Positions 25,321 to 34,357 of a stretch of 64,000 nucleotides of DNA are shown one piece after another (position 1 is the stretch's first letter; every line of letters starts with the position of its first letter). The notes under the pieces are model-generated. The model was not told where the DNA came from and did no database searches. It saw only the letters and a program-made list of their open reading frames with translations. The stretch spans positions 186,001-250,000 of the forward strand of contig JBBIRW010000001.1 in the NCBI GenBank assembly GCA_037441565.1. The letters are read 5' to 3'. Source of the stretch: JBBIRW01 sp037441565. GTDB taxonomy: Bacteria > Desulfobacterota > JBBIRW01. A program made the position numbers and the translations under genes.

Positions 25321-26508
25321 ATGAAAAAATTTCCTGATGAGAGGGGACATTTTGGCATTTATGGAGGAAGGTATGTGCCTGAAACATTGATGTGTGCACT
25401 TGAGGAGCTTGAGTTCCATTTTAAAAAAGCAATAAATGATGAAACATTTAAAGAAGAATTAAGATACTATCTGAGAAAATATGCAGGGAGACCAACCCCT
25501 TTATATTTTGCTGAAAAAATGAGCAATGATCTATCAGGGCCAAAAGTCTATCTTAAAAGAGAAGATCTATGCCATACAGGTTCTCATAAAATAAACAATA
25601 CAATTGGCCAGGTCCTTCTTGCAAGGAGGATGGGAAAAAAGAGGATAATAGCTGAAACTGGCGCCGGTCAACATGGTGTTGCTACAGCAACAGCAGCTGC
25701 ATTATTCGGTATGGAATGTGTTGTTTATATGGGAGAAGAAGATGTTCGCAGGCAGGCCCTGAATGTTTTTCGAATGAGATTGCTAGGGGCTGAAGTAAGA
25801 TCCGTTAAATCAGGATCAAGAACACTTAAGGACGCAATAAATGAAACATTGAGGGATTGGGTCACAAATGTTGAAACGACATACTATGTTATAGGTTCTA
25901 TTGTTGGTCCATACCCTTATCCTGTTATTGTCAGGGAGTTTCAATCTGTAATAGGTAGAGAGGTGAAGGAGCAGATTTTGATGGAGGAAGGAAGATATCC
26001 GGACTGTCTGATAGCGTGTGTTGGCGGGGGGAGTAATTCTATGGGACTTTTTTATCCATTCATAGAATGTGAAAATGTTGAACTAATAGGTGTAGAAGCA
26101 GGGGGTCTTGGTCTTAATTCCGGAAAACATGGGGCTTCATTATGCAGGGGAGAGGTCGGAGTCCTTCATGGAGCAAAAACTTATATACTTCAAGATAGCC
26201 ATGGACAGATATGGCCGACACATTCTGTTGCTGCAGGTCTTGATTATCCAGGGGTAGGGCCTGAGCTTGCTTATTTAAAGGATACGCGAAGAGTTAGCGT
26301 TACATCGGTGACCGATCAAGAGGCACTGAATGGATTTATGTATCTTTCAGAGAAAGAGGGAATTATTCCTGCTCTTGAATCTGCACATGCTGTTGCATAC
26401 GCAATAAAAGAACTGAGGAATGAAGACAAAATTGTGGTAATAAATCTATCCGGCAGAGGTGATAAAGATGTTCAGCTTGTGCAGCAGATCTTAAAGGAGA
26501 GAAAATGA
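25321..26508 (+). CDS. trpB: Tryptophan synthase beta chain (TrpB1)
   Basis: The canonical beta subunit, which condenses indole delivered from TrpA with serine. The 395-residue protein has the PLP-lysine motif KREDLCHTGSHKINNTIGQ (about residues 80-98), GAGQHGVATATAAALFG and the phosphate loop CVGGGSNSMG. Two ATGs are possible: 25312 lies directly against AGAGGAG, whereas 25321 has a nine-base spacing and is preferred. It is followed by trpA with an ATGA overlap, which fits a working TrpA-TrpB complex. Confidence 0.95.
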   Translation: MKKFPDERGHFGIYGGRYVPETLMCALEELEFHFKKAINDETFKEELRYYLRKYAGRPTPLYFAEKMSNDLSGPKVYLKREDLCHTGSHKINNTIGQVLLARRMGKKRIIAETGAGQHGVATATAAALFGMECVVYMGEEDVRRQALNVFRMRLLGAEVRSVKSGSRTLKDAINETLRDWVTNVETTYYVIGSIVGPYPYPVIVREFQSVIGREVKEQILMEEGRYPDCLIACVGGGSNSMGLFYPFIECENVELIGVEAGGLGLNSGKHGASLCRGEVGVLHGAKTYILQDSHGQIWPTHSVAAGLDYPGVGPELAYLKDTRRVSVTSVTDQEALNGFMYLSEKEGIIPALESAHAVAYAIKELRNEDKIVVINLSGRGDKDVQLVQQILKERK

Positions 26509-27308
26509 GCAGAATAAAAGATATATTTGAGAAAAACAGGAGTAAAGGGTCGGGGGTTCTCATTACTTATATAACGGGGGGTTATCCAGGGATAAAAAAG
26601 ACAAAGGAATTAATCCTTACAATGGAAGATGAGGGTGCTGATATCGTTGAGGTTGGGATCCCCTTTTCAGATCCGATAGCAGATGGACCGGTAATACAGA
26701 AGGCCTCGCAGAGGGCGCTGTCACGCGGCGTACATCCGGGAAAGATACTCAGTATGGTCTCTGAACTTAGACAGAGATCCTCAATCCCTATCGTTCTGAT
26801 GGGATATTATAATAACTTTCTCAAATACGGTGAGGAATTATTTGCAAGGGATGCGAAGCAGTGCGGTGTTGATGGTATAATTGTTCCAGATCTACCTCCA
26901 GAGGAGGCGGAAGTTCTCAGGGGTTACCTTTTAAGAAACAACATGGATATGATATTCCTTGTTGCACCTACTAGCAGTGAAGAAAGGATAAGGCTTGTAT
27001 GCTCCGTGACAGGTGGATTTTTATATTGTGTTTCTCTAACCGGAGTTACAGGACAAAGGGAGAGTCTTTCAAAGATGAGTTTCTCCATCATAAAAAGGAT
27101 AAGGCAAATTTCCTCCATACCTGTGGCAATGGGATTTGGTATATCTAAACCTGATCATGCAAGAGAGCTATCCCCTATTGTAGATGGTATTGTTGTGGGG
27201 AGTGCTATAATTGTGATAATAGAAGAGAATCTTGGAAAAAAGGATATGCTCGCTAAGGTGGGTAAATTTGTAAGAGAAATGAAGATGGCATTGGTTAACA
27301 AAAAATAA
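26505..27308 (+). CDS. trpA: Tryptophan synthase alpha chain
   Basis: Cleaves indole-3-glycerol phosphate to indole and glyceraldehyde 3-phosphate. The 267-residue TIM barrel has the catalytic Glu in DIVEVGIPFSDPIADGPVIQ (about residues 45-64) and the catalytic Asp in DGIIVPDLPPEEA. The phosphate-binding end VAMGFGISKPDHA is also present. It is the last trp gene; accD follows after 11 bases. Confidence 0.95.
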   Translation: MSRIKDIFEKNRSKGSGVLITYITGGYPGIKKTKELILTMEDEGADIVEVGIPFSDPIADGPVIQKASQRALSRGVHPGKILSMVSELRQRSSIPIVLMGYYNNFLKYGEELFARDAKQCGVDGIIVPDLPPEEAEVLRGYLLRNNMDMIFLVAPTSSEERIRLVCSVTGGFLYCVSLTGVTGQRESLSKMSFSIIKRIRQISSIPVAMGFGISKPDHARELSPIVDGIVVGSAIIVIIEENLGKKDMLAKVGKFVREMKMALVNKK

Positions 27309-27319
27309 AGGAAATAGAT

Positions 27320-28150
27320 ATGGGATGGTTTAAAAAGGATGAAACTAAAGAAAAAAAGATAAGGATACCAGAAGGATTCTGGGCTAAATGCAATAATTGC
27401 AATGAGATTATAATTAAGAAGGAGATAGAGAGAAATCTTAATGTATGTCCAAAGTGTAACTATCATTTTCGAATTCCATCAAAAGCATGGATTGATATCC
27501 TGTGCGATGCTGGATCATTTGTTGAGCTGTTTGCGAATATTGAATCTGCAGATCCGTTAAATTTCAGGGATAGTAAGAATTATAAGGATAGGTTGAGGGA
27601 AGCAAAGGAAAAGGTAAAAATGAACGAAGCGGTGATAACAGGAGAAGCGAAGATCGATGGCATTTCCGTTTCTATCGGAATTCTTGAATTCGATTTCATG
27701 GGTGGAAGCATGGGATCTGTTGTGGGAGAAAAGGTTACAAGACTTATAGAGAGAAGCCTGGAGTTGAATAAACCCCTTATTATTGTTTCATCATCAGGTG
27801 GGGCAAGGATGCAGGAAAGTATACTCTCATTGATGCAGATGGCCAAAACCAGTGCTGCTTTAGCTCTGTTGAAGAAAAAGGGTATCCCTTACATCTCAAT
27901 TATGACTGACCCCACAACAGGAGGGGTGGCAGCAAGTTTTGCATTTCTTGGTGATATTATAATTGCGGAGCCAAAAGCATTGATCGGATTTGCAGGTCCA
28001 AGGGTTATCGAACAAACAATAAAACAAAAACTTCCTGAAGGTTTTCAGAGAGCAGAATTTTTACTTGAGCATGGATTCATCGATATGATTGTAGAGAGGA
28101 GACAGATGAAATCTGTTGTCAGTAAGATTCTGAGGCTTCTTTTGGGCTGA
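27320..28150 (+). CDS. accD: Acetyl-CoA carboxylase carboxyltransferase subunit beta
   Basis: With AccA it transfers CO2 from carboxybiotin to acetyl-CoA, making malonyl-CoA for fatty acids. The 276-residue protein opens with a zinc ribbon (Cys24, Cys27, Cys43, Cys46) and then the crotonase-fold carboxyltransferase core (GGSMGSVVGEKVTRLIE, SSSGGARMQES, TDPTTGGVAASFA). It sits between trpA and folC, an order known from other deltaproteobacteria. accA is not in the window. Confidence 0.95.
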   Translation: MGWFKKDETKEKKIRIPEGFWAKCNNCNEIIIKKEIERNLNVCPKCNYHFRIPSKAWIDILCDAGSFVELFANIESADPLNFRDSKNYKDRLREAKEKVKMNEAVITGEAKIDGISVSIGILEFDFMGGSMGSVVGEKVTRLIERSLELNKPLIIVSSSGGARMQESILSLMQMAKTSAALALLKKKGIPYISIMTDPTTGGVAASFAFLGDIIIAEPKALIGFAGPRVIEQTIKQKLPEGFQRAEFLLEHGFIDMIVERRQMKSVVSKILRLLLG

Positions 28151-28158
28151 AAATCTTC

Positions 28159-29430
28159 ATGTATTCCTATCCAGAAATTGTCGATTATCTTTTTAAGCTT
28201 GAGCGGCGCGGAATAGATTTTTCCCTTGAAAGGATTTCAACATTACTATCATATTTCGGAAATCCCCATCTATCCCTGAAGGCATTTCATATCGGTGGAA
28301 CCAATGGCAAAGGTTCCACCTCTGCCATTCTTGCAAATATATTGAAGGAGGCAGGCTACAGGGTTGGACTCTATACTTCACCCCATCTATCCCTGCTTGA
28401 AGAGAGGTTCCAGATAAATGGTGAAATGATATCACGTGATGATTTAGTAGAATATGCATGCAGGGTAAGAGAAAAGATTGAAAAGTTTTCGATAAAATTA
28501 ACATTTTTTGAATTTTTAACAGCTGTTGCATTTCTTTACTTTCGTGAGAGAAATGTTGATGCTGCAGTCATTGAGGTTGGGATGGGAGGCAGACTTGATG
28601 CAACAAACTTAGTAAATCCCATTGTGTCGATAATAACAAACATATCCCTTGATCATATGGATTATCTTGGATCAACAATCAAGGCAATAGCCAAGGAAAA
28701 GTCAGGCATTATAAAGGATAATATACCTGTTGTCCTTGGAGAAATCGATCAAGAGGTCCTCGATTTGATAACAAAGGAGCTCAGGCCCAAAAATAGATAT
28801 TATATATGGCAGAAAGATTTTAGAGCAGAAGAGGTATCAGATAGGAGATTTAATTATTTTGGGATTGAGAAAGATTTAATCGATATGAAAATTTCATTAA
28901 AGGGATACCACCAGTATATTAATGCTTCATTAGCAATATGTGCACTTGAATGCACTTCAAATATTTTCTATACGCCTGAGAGTGCAATAAGAAAGGGGCT
29001 TGAATCGATAATCTGGCCGGGAAGGCTCGAATATATTGAAGGTAATATAAAAATAATTATGGACTGTGCACACAATCCGCATGGAATTAGGTATGCAATT
29101 GAATATATACTTTCAAGGGTTAGATTCAAAAGGATATTTTTAATAATGGGTGTGATGAAGGATAAGGACTATCCAGCAATGATCAAAATGATTGCCCCTC
29201 ACTGTTATAAGATAATATTTACGAAGGTTGACATCCCAAGGGCAGCCTCTCCGGGTGAACTTGCACACTACGCAAGGAATATTAATAAAAATACAGTTAT
29301 TACACAATCGGTAAGGGATTCAATTGAATTGGCTGTAAAGGAAGTAGATGGTGATGATCTTATATTTATAACCGGTTCAATTTATGTAGTCGGGGAAGCG
29401 AGAAAAATTTTGCCAGAATATCTGAGATGA
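28159..29430 (+). CDS. folC: Folylpolyglutamate synthase/dihydrofolate synthase
   Basis: Adds glutamate to dihydropteroate and to folates. The 423-residue Mur-ligase-type enzyme has the P-loop GGTNGKGSTSAILA (about residues 46-59), the YTSPHLSLLEERF block and EVGMGGRLDATN with the metal-binding residues. It lies nine bases after accD and overlaps lptD by four bases. No clear ribosome-binding site precedes the ATG, so translation may depend on accD. Confidence 0.94.
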   Translation: MYSYPEIVDYLFKLERRGIDFSLERISTLLSYFGNPHLSLKAFHIGGTNGKGSTSAILANILKEAGYRVGLYTSPHLSLLEERFQINGEMISRDDLVEYACRVREKIEKFSIKLTFFEFLTAVAFLYFRERNVDAAVIEVGMGGRLDATNLVNPIVSIITNISLDHMDYLGSTIKAIAKEKSGIIKDNIPVVLGEIDQEVLDLITKELRPKNRYYIWQKDFRAEEVSDRRFNYFGIEKDLIDMKISLKGYHQYINASLAICALECTSNIFYTPESAIRKGLESIIWPGRLEYIEGNIKIIMDCAHNPHGIRYAIEYILSRVRFKRIFLIMGVMKDKDYPAMIKMIAPHCYKIIFTKVDIPRAASPGELAHYARNINKNTVITQSVRDSIELAVKEVDGDDLIFITGSIYVVGEARKILPEYLR

Positions 29431-31619
29431 ACAGGATCTATTTTTTTGGAATATATATCTTAATAATATTTATTTTTTTTGTCTTTTTTCAGAAAAAGGT
29501 TTGTTCTCAAACATTCCCAATGAGGGTAATAGATGTAGGTGATCAGGAAATCAATGTTGTTGCTGATGAGATTATATATGATGCGAAGAATAGAATATAT
29601 TGGGCAAAGGGCAGCGTGACAATCACAAGAGGAAATGTGTTAATAAGGGCAGAGGAGGTTGCATTTAACGAGAGCAAAAGAGAAGTTATTGCTCAAGGAA
29701 ATGTATTTTTTACAGACGGAGAGAACATCATTGATGCTGATAGGATTGTTTTTCAAATAGATGAAAAAAGAGGCGTAATCTATAATGGGAAGGGTATCTT
29801 TCCGGAAAAGAAAAGGGAGTATGAGGAAAAGGGGATAGGATTTATCAAAAAAAGGGAAAGGGCTCCGATAAAATACTATGTTCATGGAAAGAGGATCGAA
29901 AAATATGAAGAGGAAGCGTTCATTGTTGAAGATGGTTATTTAACTACATGTGAATGTGAAGATATCAAAGATGCTGGCTGGGTGTTTTACATAGAGAGGG
30001 CCGATCTTACTGTAAATGGGATGGCATGGATAAAGGGATTATGGATTTATATATGGAATAGGCCTATATTTTATCTTCCATATGGTGTTTTTCCTGTTAA
30101 AATCATCAGACAATCAGGGTTTCTTACACCCACATTCGCAAACTCATCAAAGTATGGATTTATAACTAAAATTCCATTCTATCTGGTCATTTCAAGAACT
30201 CAGGATATGACTTTTGATCTTGAATACAGATCGAAGAGAGGAATAAAACCTGGTATTGAATATAGGTACGCAATTATTGGCGGAAAAGGGGGGATTAGTT
30301 TCGATTTCATAAAGGATATAGAAATAAAAAGGAACAGGTGGGATTTTCTATGGAAACATGATCAGAAAATAACCGATTATGAGATTGATGTAAAAGCCGA
30401 TGTTAATCTCATAAGTGATGATGATTATATAAAGGATTTCGGAGAAGACCTGAAAGCAAGAACATCACGGGAGCTTATAAGCTCTGCCTTTTTATCAAAG
30501 AAATTTAAAAATAACTTTGTCATTTTGAGAGCAACAAATTATAACTCTGTCGTCGACGGAAATGATGATTTTATATTCCAGAGATATCCAAACCTTACTT
30601 TCTTCATACATGAGGATTATCTATTTAATACTCAACTTTCACTTACCGCGCAGGGTGAGATTACAAACTTCTACAGGAAAGAGGGGGTGAGGGGACAGAG
30701 ACTTGATCTAAATCCTCAGATTTTTCTACCATTGAGAATAAGTTTTATAAATATAACACAATCTGCAGGTTTAAGAGAAACATACTATTTTTTGAACGAA
30801 AATACAGACAGTAGTTTGAGGAGAGAAATTTTATGGACATCTTTTGAGGGTTCATTCGAGCTTGAGAGATATTTTAGAATTCCAGCATGGAAGGATTATG
30901 AGATAAGGCATGTTATATCACCGGATATAAAAATTGAATTTTCATCAGTTAGCTTCGAGGAAGACAGAGAAATATTTCCTACTTTTGACAATATTGACAG
31001 AATAAGAAAGAGAAATTTAATTAACTTTTCCATTGCAAATTTCCTCTATATTCCTGAGAAAAAAGATGGAGATTTGCCAAGGAGCGAGTTTTTACTTGGA
31101 AGATTATATTTTAATTACGATCTGAATGCTGGAGAAAAGCCCTTTTCTGATCTGGCCGGTGAATTCAGAATTTCCTTATTTGAGGATTTTTATGTAAATA
31201 CTAACCTTTATTTCGATCCATACAATGGAAGGATGAGGCGATTAAATACCAATTTTAATTTAAAGTTCAATGATGATGTAAATCTTTATCTGGATTATCA
31301 ATTCTCAAAACCATTCAAAATAGATACAAGATCACTTATCGAAATAACAGATTATTCAGCATTTGATATTGAAAGGGAAAGGATGAATAACATAATATTT
31401 GGTGCTGGATTCATAATTAGTAAGAGAATAACAATTGATTTGAAAACAAGATATAGTTTTTTAATTGATCAGATGCTTGAATCCATATATACGATAGGAT
31501 ATACATCGGATCAAAAATGCTGGAGTGTAACAATGAGTATTGAGAATAGGAAAAGACCCCATGAAACAAGGGCGATTTTACTCTTCAATTTTACAGGGAT
31601 TGGATCCATAGGAATTTAG
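29427..31619 (+). CDS. lptD: LPS-assembly outer-membrane protein LptD
   Basis: Outer-membrane beta-barrel that inserts lipopolysaccharide at the cell surface with LptE. The 730-residue protein starts with a hydrophobic signal (about residues 4-27). A periplasmic OstA/LptA-like beta-jellyroll follows (about 35-120, VVADEIIYDAKNRIYWAKGSV), then a C-terminal barrel rich in alternating aromatic strands. The barrel conserved block YLPYGVFPVKIIRQSGFLTP appears near 210-230. It ends the argS-trp-accD-folC run. Together with tolQR it shows that the organism has an LPS-type outer membrane. Confidence 0.9.
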   Translation: MNRIYFFGIYILIIFIFFVFFQKKVCSQTFPMRVIDVGDQEINVVADEIIYDAKNRIYWAKGSVTITRGNVLIRAEEVAFNESKREVIAQGNVFFTDGENIIDADRIVFQIDEKRGVIYNGKGIFPEKKREYEEKGIGFIKKRERAPIKYYVHGKRIEKYEEEAFIVEDGYLTTCECEDIKDAGWVFYIERADLTVNGMAWIKGLWIYIWNRPIFYLPYGVFPVKIIRQSGFLTPTFANSSKYGFITKIPFYLVISRTQDMTFDLEYRSKRGIKPGIEYRYAIIGGKGGISFDFIKDIEIKRNRWDFLWKHDQKITDYEIDVKADVNLISDDDYIKDFGEDLKARTSRELISSAFLSKKFKNNFVILRATNYNSVVDGNDDFIFQRYPNLTFFIHEDYLFNTQLSLTAQGEITNFYRKEGVRGQRLDLNPQIFLPLRISFINITQSAGLRETYYFLNENTDSSLRREILWTSFEGSFELERYFRIPAWKDYEIRHVISPDIKIEFSSVSFEEDREIFPTFDNIDRIRKRNLINFSIANFLYIPEKKDGDLPRSEFLLGRLYFNYDLNAGEKPFSDLAGEFRISLFEDFYVNTNLYFDPYNGRMRRLNTNFNLKFNDDVNLYLDYQFSKPFKIDTRSLIEITDYSAFDIERERMNNIIFGAGFIISKRITIDLKTRYSFLIDQMLESIYTIGYTSDQKCWSVTMSIENRKRPHETRAILLFNFTGIGSIGI

Positions 31620-31702
31620 GCGGAGCTTTTATATTATGATCGATTATATTTCCTGAGGTGATTTATAAAACAGTTATGGCTGGATAAAATTTTGAAAATG
31701 TA

Positions 31703-31708
31703 TATAAT
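31703..31708 (+). promoter_or_regulatory. Possible -10 element for the sugar-nucleotide gene run
   Basis: TATAAT at 31703-31708 lies in the 131-base gap after lptD, 43 bases before the guanylyltransferase ATG. The -35 position is a poor match. The gap contains no other obvious element. Confidence 0.4.
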
Positions 31709-31750
31709 ATCGGGATAAAAATGGTATCCAGGCTTTAAGGGGAGTTAATA

Positions 31751-33199
31751 ATGGAGGGCGATGAATCTAAAAAGGGTGAACCATTAAAAATTGAGAAGCC
31801 GTGGGGTTTCGAGATCATTTTTGCTTGCAGTGAAAACTATCTTGGCAAAATCCTTTTCATAAAAAAAGGGGAGGGGCTCAGTCTTCAATATCATAGATAC
31901 AAGGATGAAACAATATTTGTAAAAAAGGGAGTCCTTGAGCTTGAAATACAGGAGCATCCAGGAGTCATTAAAATCCTGACCATGCATCCCGGGAGCAGTT
32001 TCAGAATTTTACCAAAACAGATACACAGGATGAAGGCTATCGAGGATTGTGAAATCTTTGAGGTATCCACCCCTCATATGCAGGATGTCATCAGGATTCA
32101 TGACTACTATGGAAGGGTGAAAAGGGAAAGATTGGCCCTGGTCCTTGCAGGAGGCCAAGGAACACGATTCTGGCCAAGAAGCAGAAGGAAAAAGCCAAAG
32201 CAGCTCCTTGACATAGTTGGAAGCGAACCAATGATAAGGTATACAATAAAGCGAATTTTACCTTTCATAGCTGAAGAAAATATATTTGTTGTAACTTCAA
32301 GAGATTATTATCGAGAAATTACTGAGAGTGTTTCTGAGATCCCCCAGGAGAATATAATACTTGAACCTGTAGGAAAGAATACAGGGCCCTGTATAGCTTT
32401 TTCATGTATAAGACTTAAGAAAATAAATCCTGATGCTGTTTTGTTTATCTTTCCCTCTGATCATTATATAAGGGATGAGGAAAAATTTATCAGGGCCCTT
32501 GAGAAAGCAGAATCTGCTGCTAAATCTTATAATTGCATAGTTACTTTTGGTATAGCGGCCACAACTCCTGAAACAGGATACGGTTATATAAAAATTGGAG
32601 AAAGATTTATTGAAGATGGAAGATGGGATGTATTTAAAGTAGATAGATTTATTGAGAAGCCAACAAAACAGGAAGCAGATAAATTAGTAGGGGAAAAGGT
32701 ATATTTCTGGAACTCTGGTATATTTATCGGTAAAATACAGACCTTTTTATCTGAAATAGAAAAATATTGTAAGGAGCTTCACTCGGGAATCGCTAAAATA
32801 GAGGGTATTACAGAAACTGATAATGAAGAAAGGATCATCAATGAAATTTATGAATCCTGGCCTGAAATAAGTATAGATAAAGCTTTAATGGAGAAGACAG
32901 GCAATTTGCTTGTAATGCCTGTTGATTTTGGCTGGAGTGATGTTGGAAGTTGGGCTGCCCTTGATGGTATTATTGAAAAGCGGGAAAAGGGAAATATCAT
33001 AAAGGCAAAGCACATCTCAATCGATACAGAAGGTTGTATAATTTACAGCCCAAGAAAGCTTATAGCTACAATAGGGGTGAGAGATTTAATACTTGTAGAA
33101 ACAGAAGATGCCCTGCTTTTATGTAATAAGGAGAGGGCCCAGGATGTGAAAAAACTTGTTGAAAGGTTGAAGGAAGAAGGCCTCGAAGAATATCTCTAA
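31751..33199 (+). CDS. manC: Cupin-mannose-1-phosphate guanylyltransferase fusion, domains in reversed order
   Basis: Makes GDP-mannose from mannose 1-phosphate and GTP for surface glycans. The 482-residue protein has an N-terminal cupin of the type II phosphomannose-isomerase kind (residues about 10-115: KPWGFEIIF, SLQYHRYKDE, PKQIHRM, ending DVIRIHDYYGR). A complete nucleotidyltransferase follows: LVLAGGQGTRFWPRSRRKKPKQLL from about 126, FPSDHYI, FIEKPTKQEA, FWNSGIF and DFGWSDVGSW. In the usual AlgA/ManC proteins the cupin is at the C-terminus, so the order is inverted here. Whether the cupin has isomerase activity is unknown. A GGGGAG ribosome-binding site precedes the ATG. Confidence 0.88.
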   Translation: MEGDESKKGEPLKIEKPWGFEIIFACSENYLGKILFIKKGEGLSLQYHRYKDETIFVKKGVLELEIQEHPGVIKILTMHPGSSFRILPKQIHRMKAIEDCEIFEVSTPHMQDVIRIHDYYGRVKRERLALVLAGGQGTRFWPRSRRKKPKQLLDIVGSEPMIRYTIKRILPFIAEENIFVVTSRDYYREITESVSEIPQENIILEPVGKNTGPCIAFSCIRLKKINPDAVLFIFPSDHYIRDEEKFIRALEKAESAAKSYNCIVTFGIAATTPETGYGYIKIGERFIEDGRWDVFKVDRFIEKPTKQEADKLVGEKVYFWNSGIFIGKIQTFLSEIEKYCKELHSGIAKIEGITETDNEERIINEIYESWPEISIDKALMEKTGNLLVMPVDFGWSDVGSWAALDGIIEKREKGNIIKAKHISIDTEGCIIYSPRKLIATIGVRDLILVETEDALLLCNKERAQDVKKLVERLKEEGLEEYL

Positions 33200-33218
33200 T
33201 GCGACATGAAGAGGATTT

Positions 33219-34346
33219 ATGATGAAAGTTCCGTTTATTGATCTCAAACTCCAGTATTCATTGATAAGGGATGAGATAAAAAATGCAATTGATAATGTCC
33301 TCGAGTCGCAGCAATTTATACTGGGAGAAAGCGTTGAAAGATTTGAGCGATTAATTGCCGATTATTGCGGTGGAAGGTTTGCTGTGGGAGTTGCATCCGG
33401 AACAGATGCAATTTTGCTTTCTATGATGGCATTGGATGTGAACGCTAATCATGAGGTGATAACAACACCATTTACTTTTTTTGCCACAGCAGGTTCTATA
33501 TCAAGGGTAGGATCAAAGCCTGTATTCGTTGATATTGATCCAATGACATTTAATATGAACCCTGATCTTATAGAGAAAAAAATAACAAGGAAAACAAAGG
33601 CAATAATACCGGTTCATCTTTTCGGACAGATGGCTGATATGGATCCTATCCTGGAGATAGCTAAAGAGAAAAATCTCTACGTAATAGAGGATGCAGCGCA
33701 ATCCATTGGTGCGAGATACAAGGATAAAAAGGCAGGTAATATAGGAGATACCGGTTGTTTCAGTTTTTTTCCCACCAAGAATCTTGGCTGTTATGGTGAT
33801 GGAGGTGTTATAATAACATCAAGTGAGGAAATTGCAGAAAAACTTAGATTACTAAGAGTACATGGAAGCAGATCAAAATATTTCCATGAATATATAGGTT
33901 GTAACAGCAGGCTTGATGCATTACAGGCCGCAGTTCTTGAGGTAAAATTGAAATACCTGGACAGATGGACCGAAATGAGGAGGGAAAATGCTAATAGATA
34001 TAAAAAGTTGTTTAAGGAAAAAGGATTGATTGATAATGGTTATGTTGTTATTCCTTTTGAAAAAGAATATAATTACCATGTATACAATCAGTATGTAATA
34101 AAGGTAAAGGAGAGAGACAGGCTTTTTTCTTTCCTGCGAGAGAATGGGGTAGGGGTTGAAATCTATTATCCTTTACCGATCCACCTTCAGAAATGTTACG
34201 AATTCCTTGGATACAAGGAAGGGGATTTTCCTGAGGCAGAAAAGGCAAGTAGAGAAGCAATCGCTATCCCGATATTCCCTGAACTAACTTTCGAACAGCA
34301 AACATATGTTGTTGAAAAGATATATGAATTTTATAAAAAGCATTGA
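33219..34346 (+). CDS. DegT/DnrJ/EryC1/StrS family sugar aminotransferase
   Basis: A 375-residue PLP enzyme that probably aminates a keto-sugar nucleotide. The signature elements are GVASGTDAILLSMMAL, the VIEDAAQSIGARYKDKKAGN block and the PLP lysine in CFSFFPTKNLGCYGDGG (about residue 188). The substrate is likely a UDP- or dTDP-3- or 4-keto sugar, given the neighbouring sugar-nucleotide genes. Two adjacent ATGs (33219, 33222) could start it behind GAGG. Confidence 0.88.
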   Translation: MMKVPFIDLKLQYSLIRDEIKNAIDNVLESQQFILGESVERFERLIADYCGGRFAVGVASGTDAILLSMMALDVNANHEVITTPFTFFATAGSISRVGSKPVFVDIDPMTFNMNPDLIEKKITRKTKAIIPVHLFGQMADMDPILEIAKEKNLYVIEDAAQSIGARYKDKKAGNIGDTGCFSFFPTKNLGCYGDGGVIITSSEEIAEKLRLLRVHGSRSKYFHEYIGCNSRLDALQAAVLEVKLKYLDRWTEMRRENANRYKKLFKEKGLIDNGYVVIPFEKEYNYHVYNQYVIKVKERDRLFSFLRENGVGVEIYYPLPIHLQKCYEFLGYKEGDFPEAEKASREAIAIPIFPELTFEQQTYVVEKIYEFYKKH

Positions 34347-34357
34347 GGGATGAGAAA

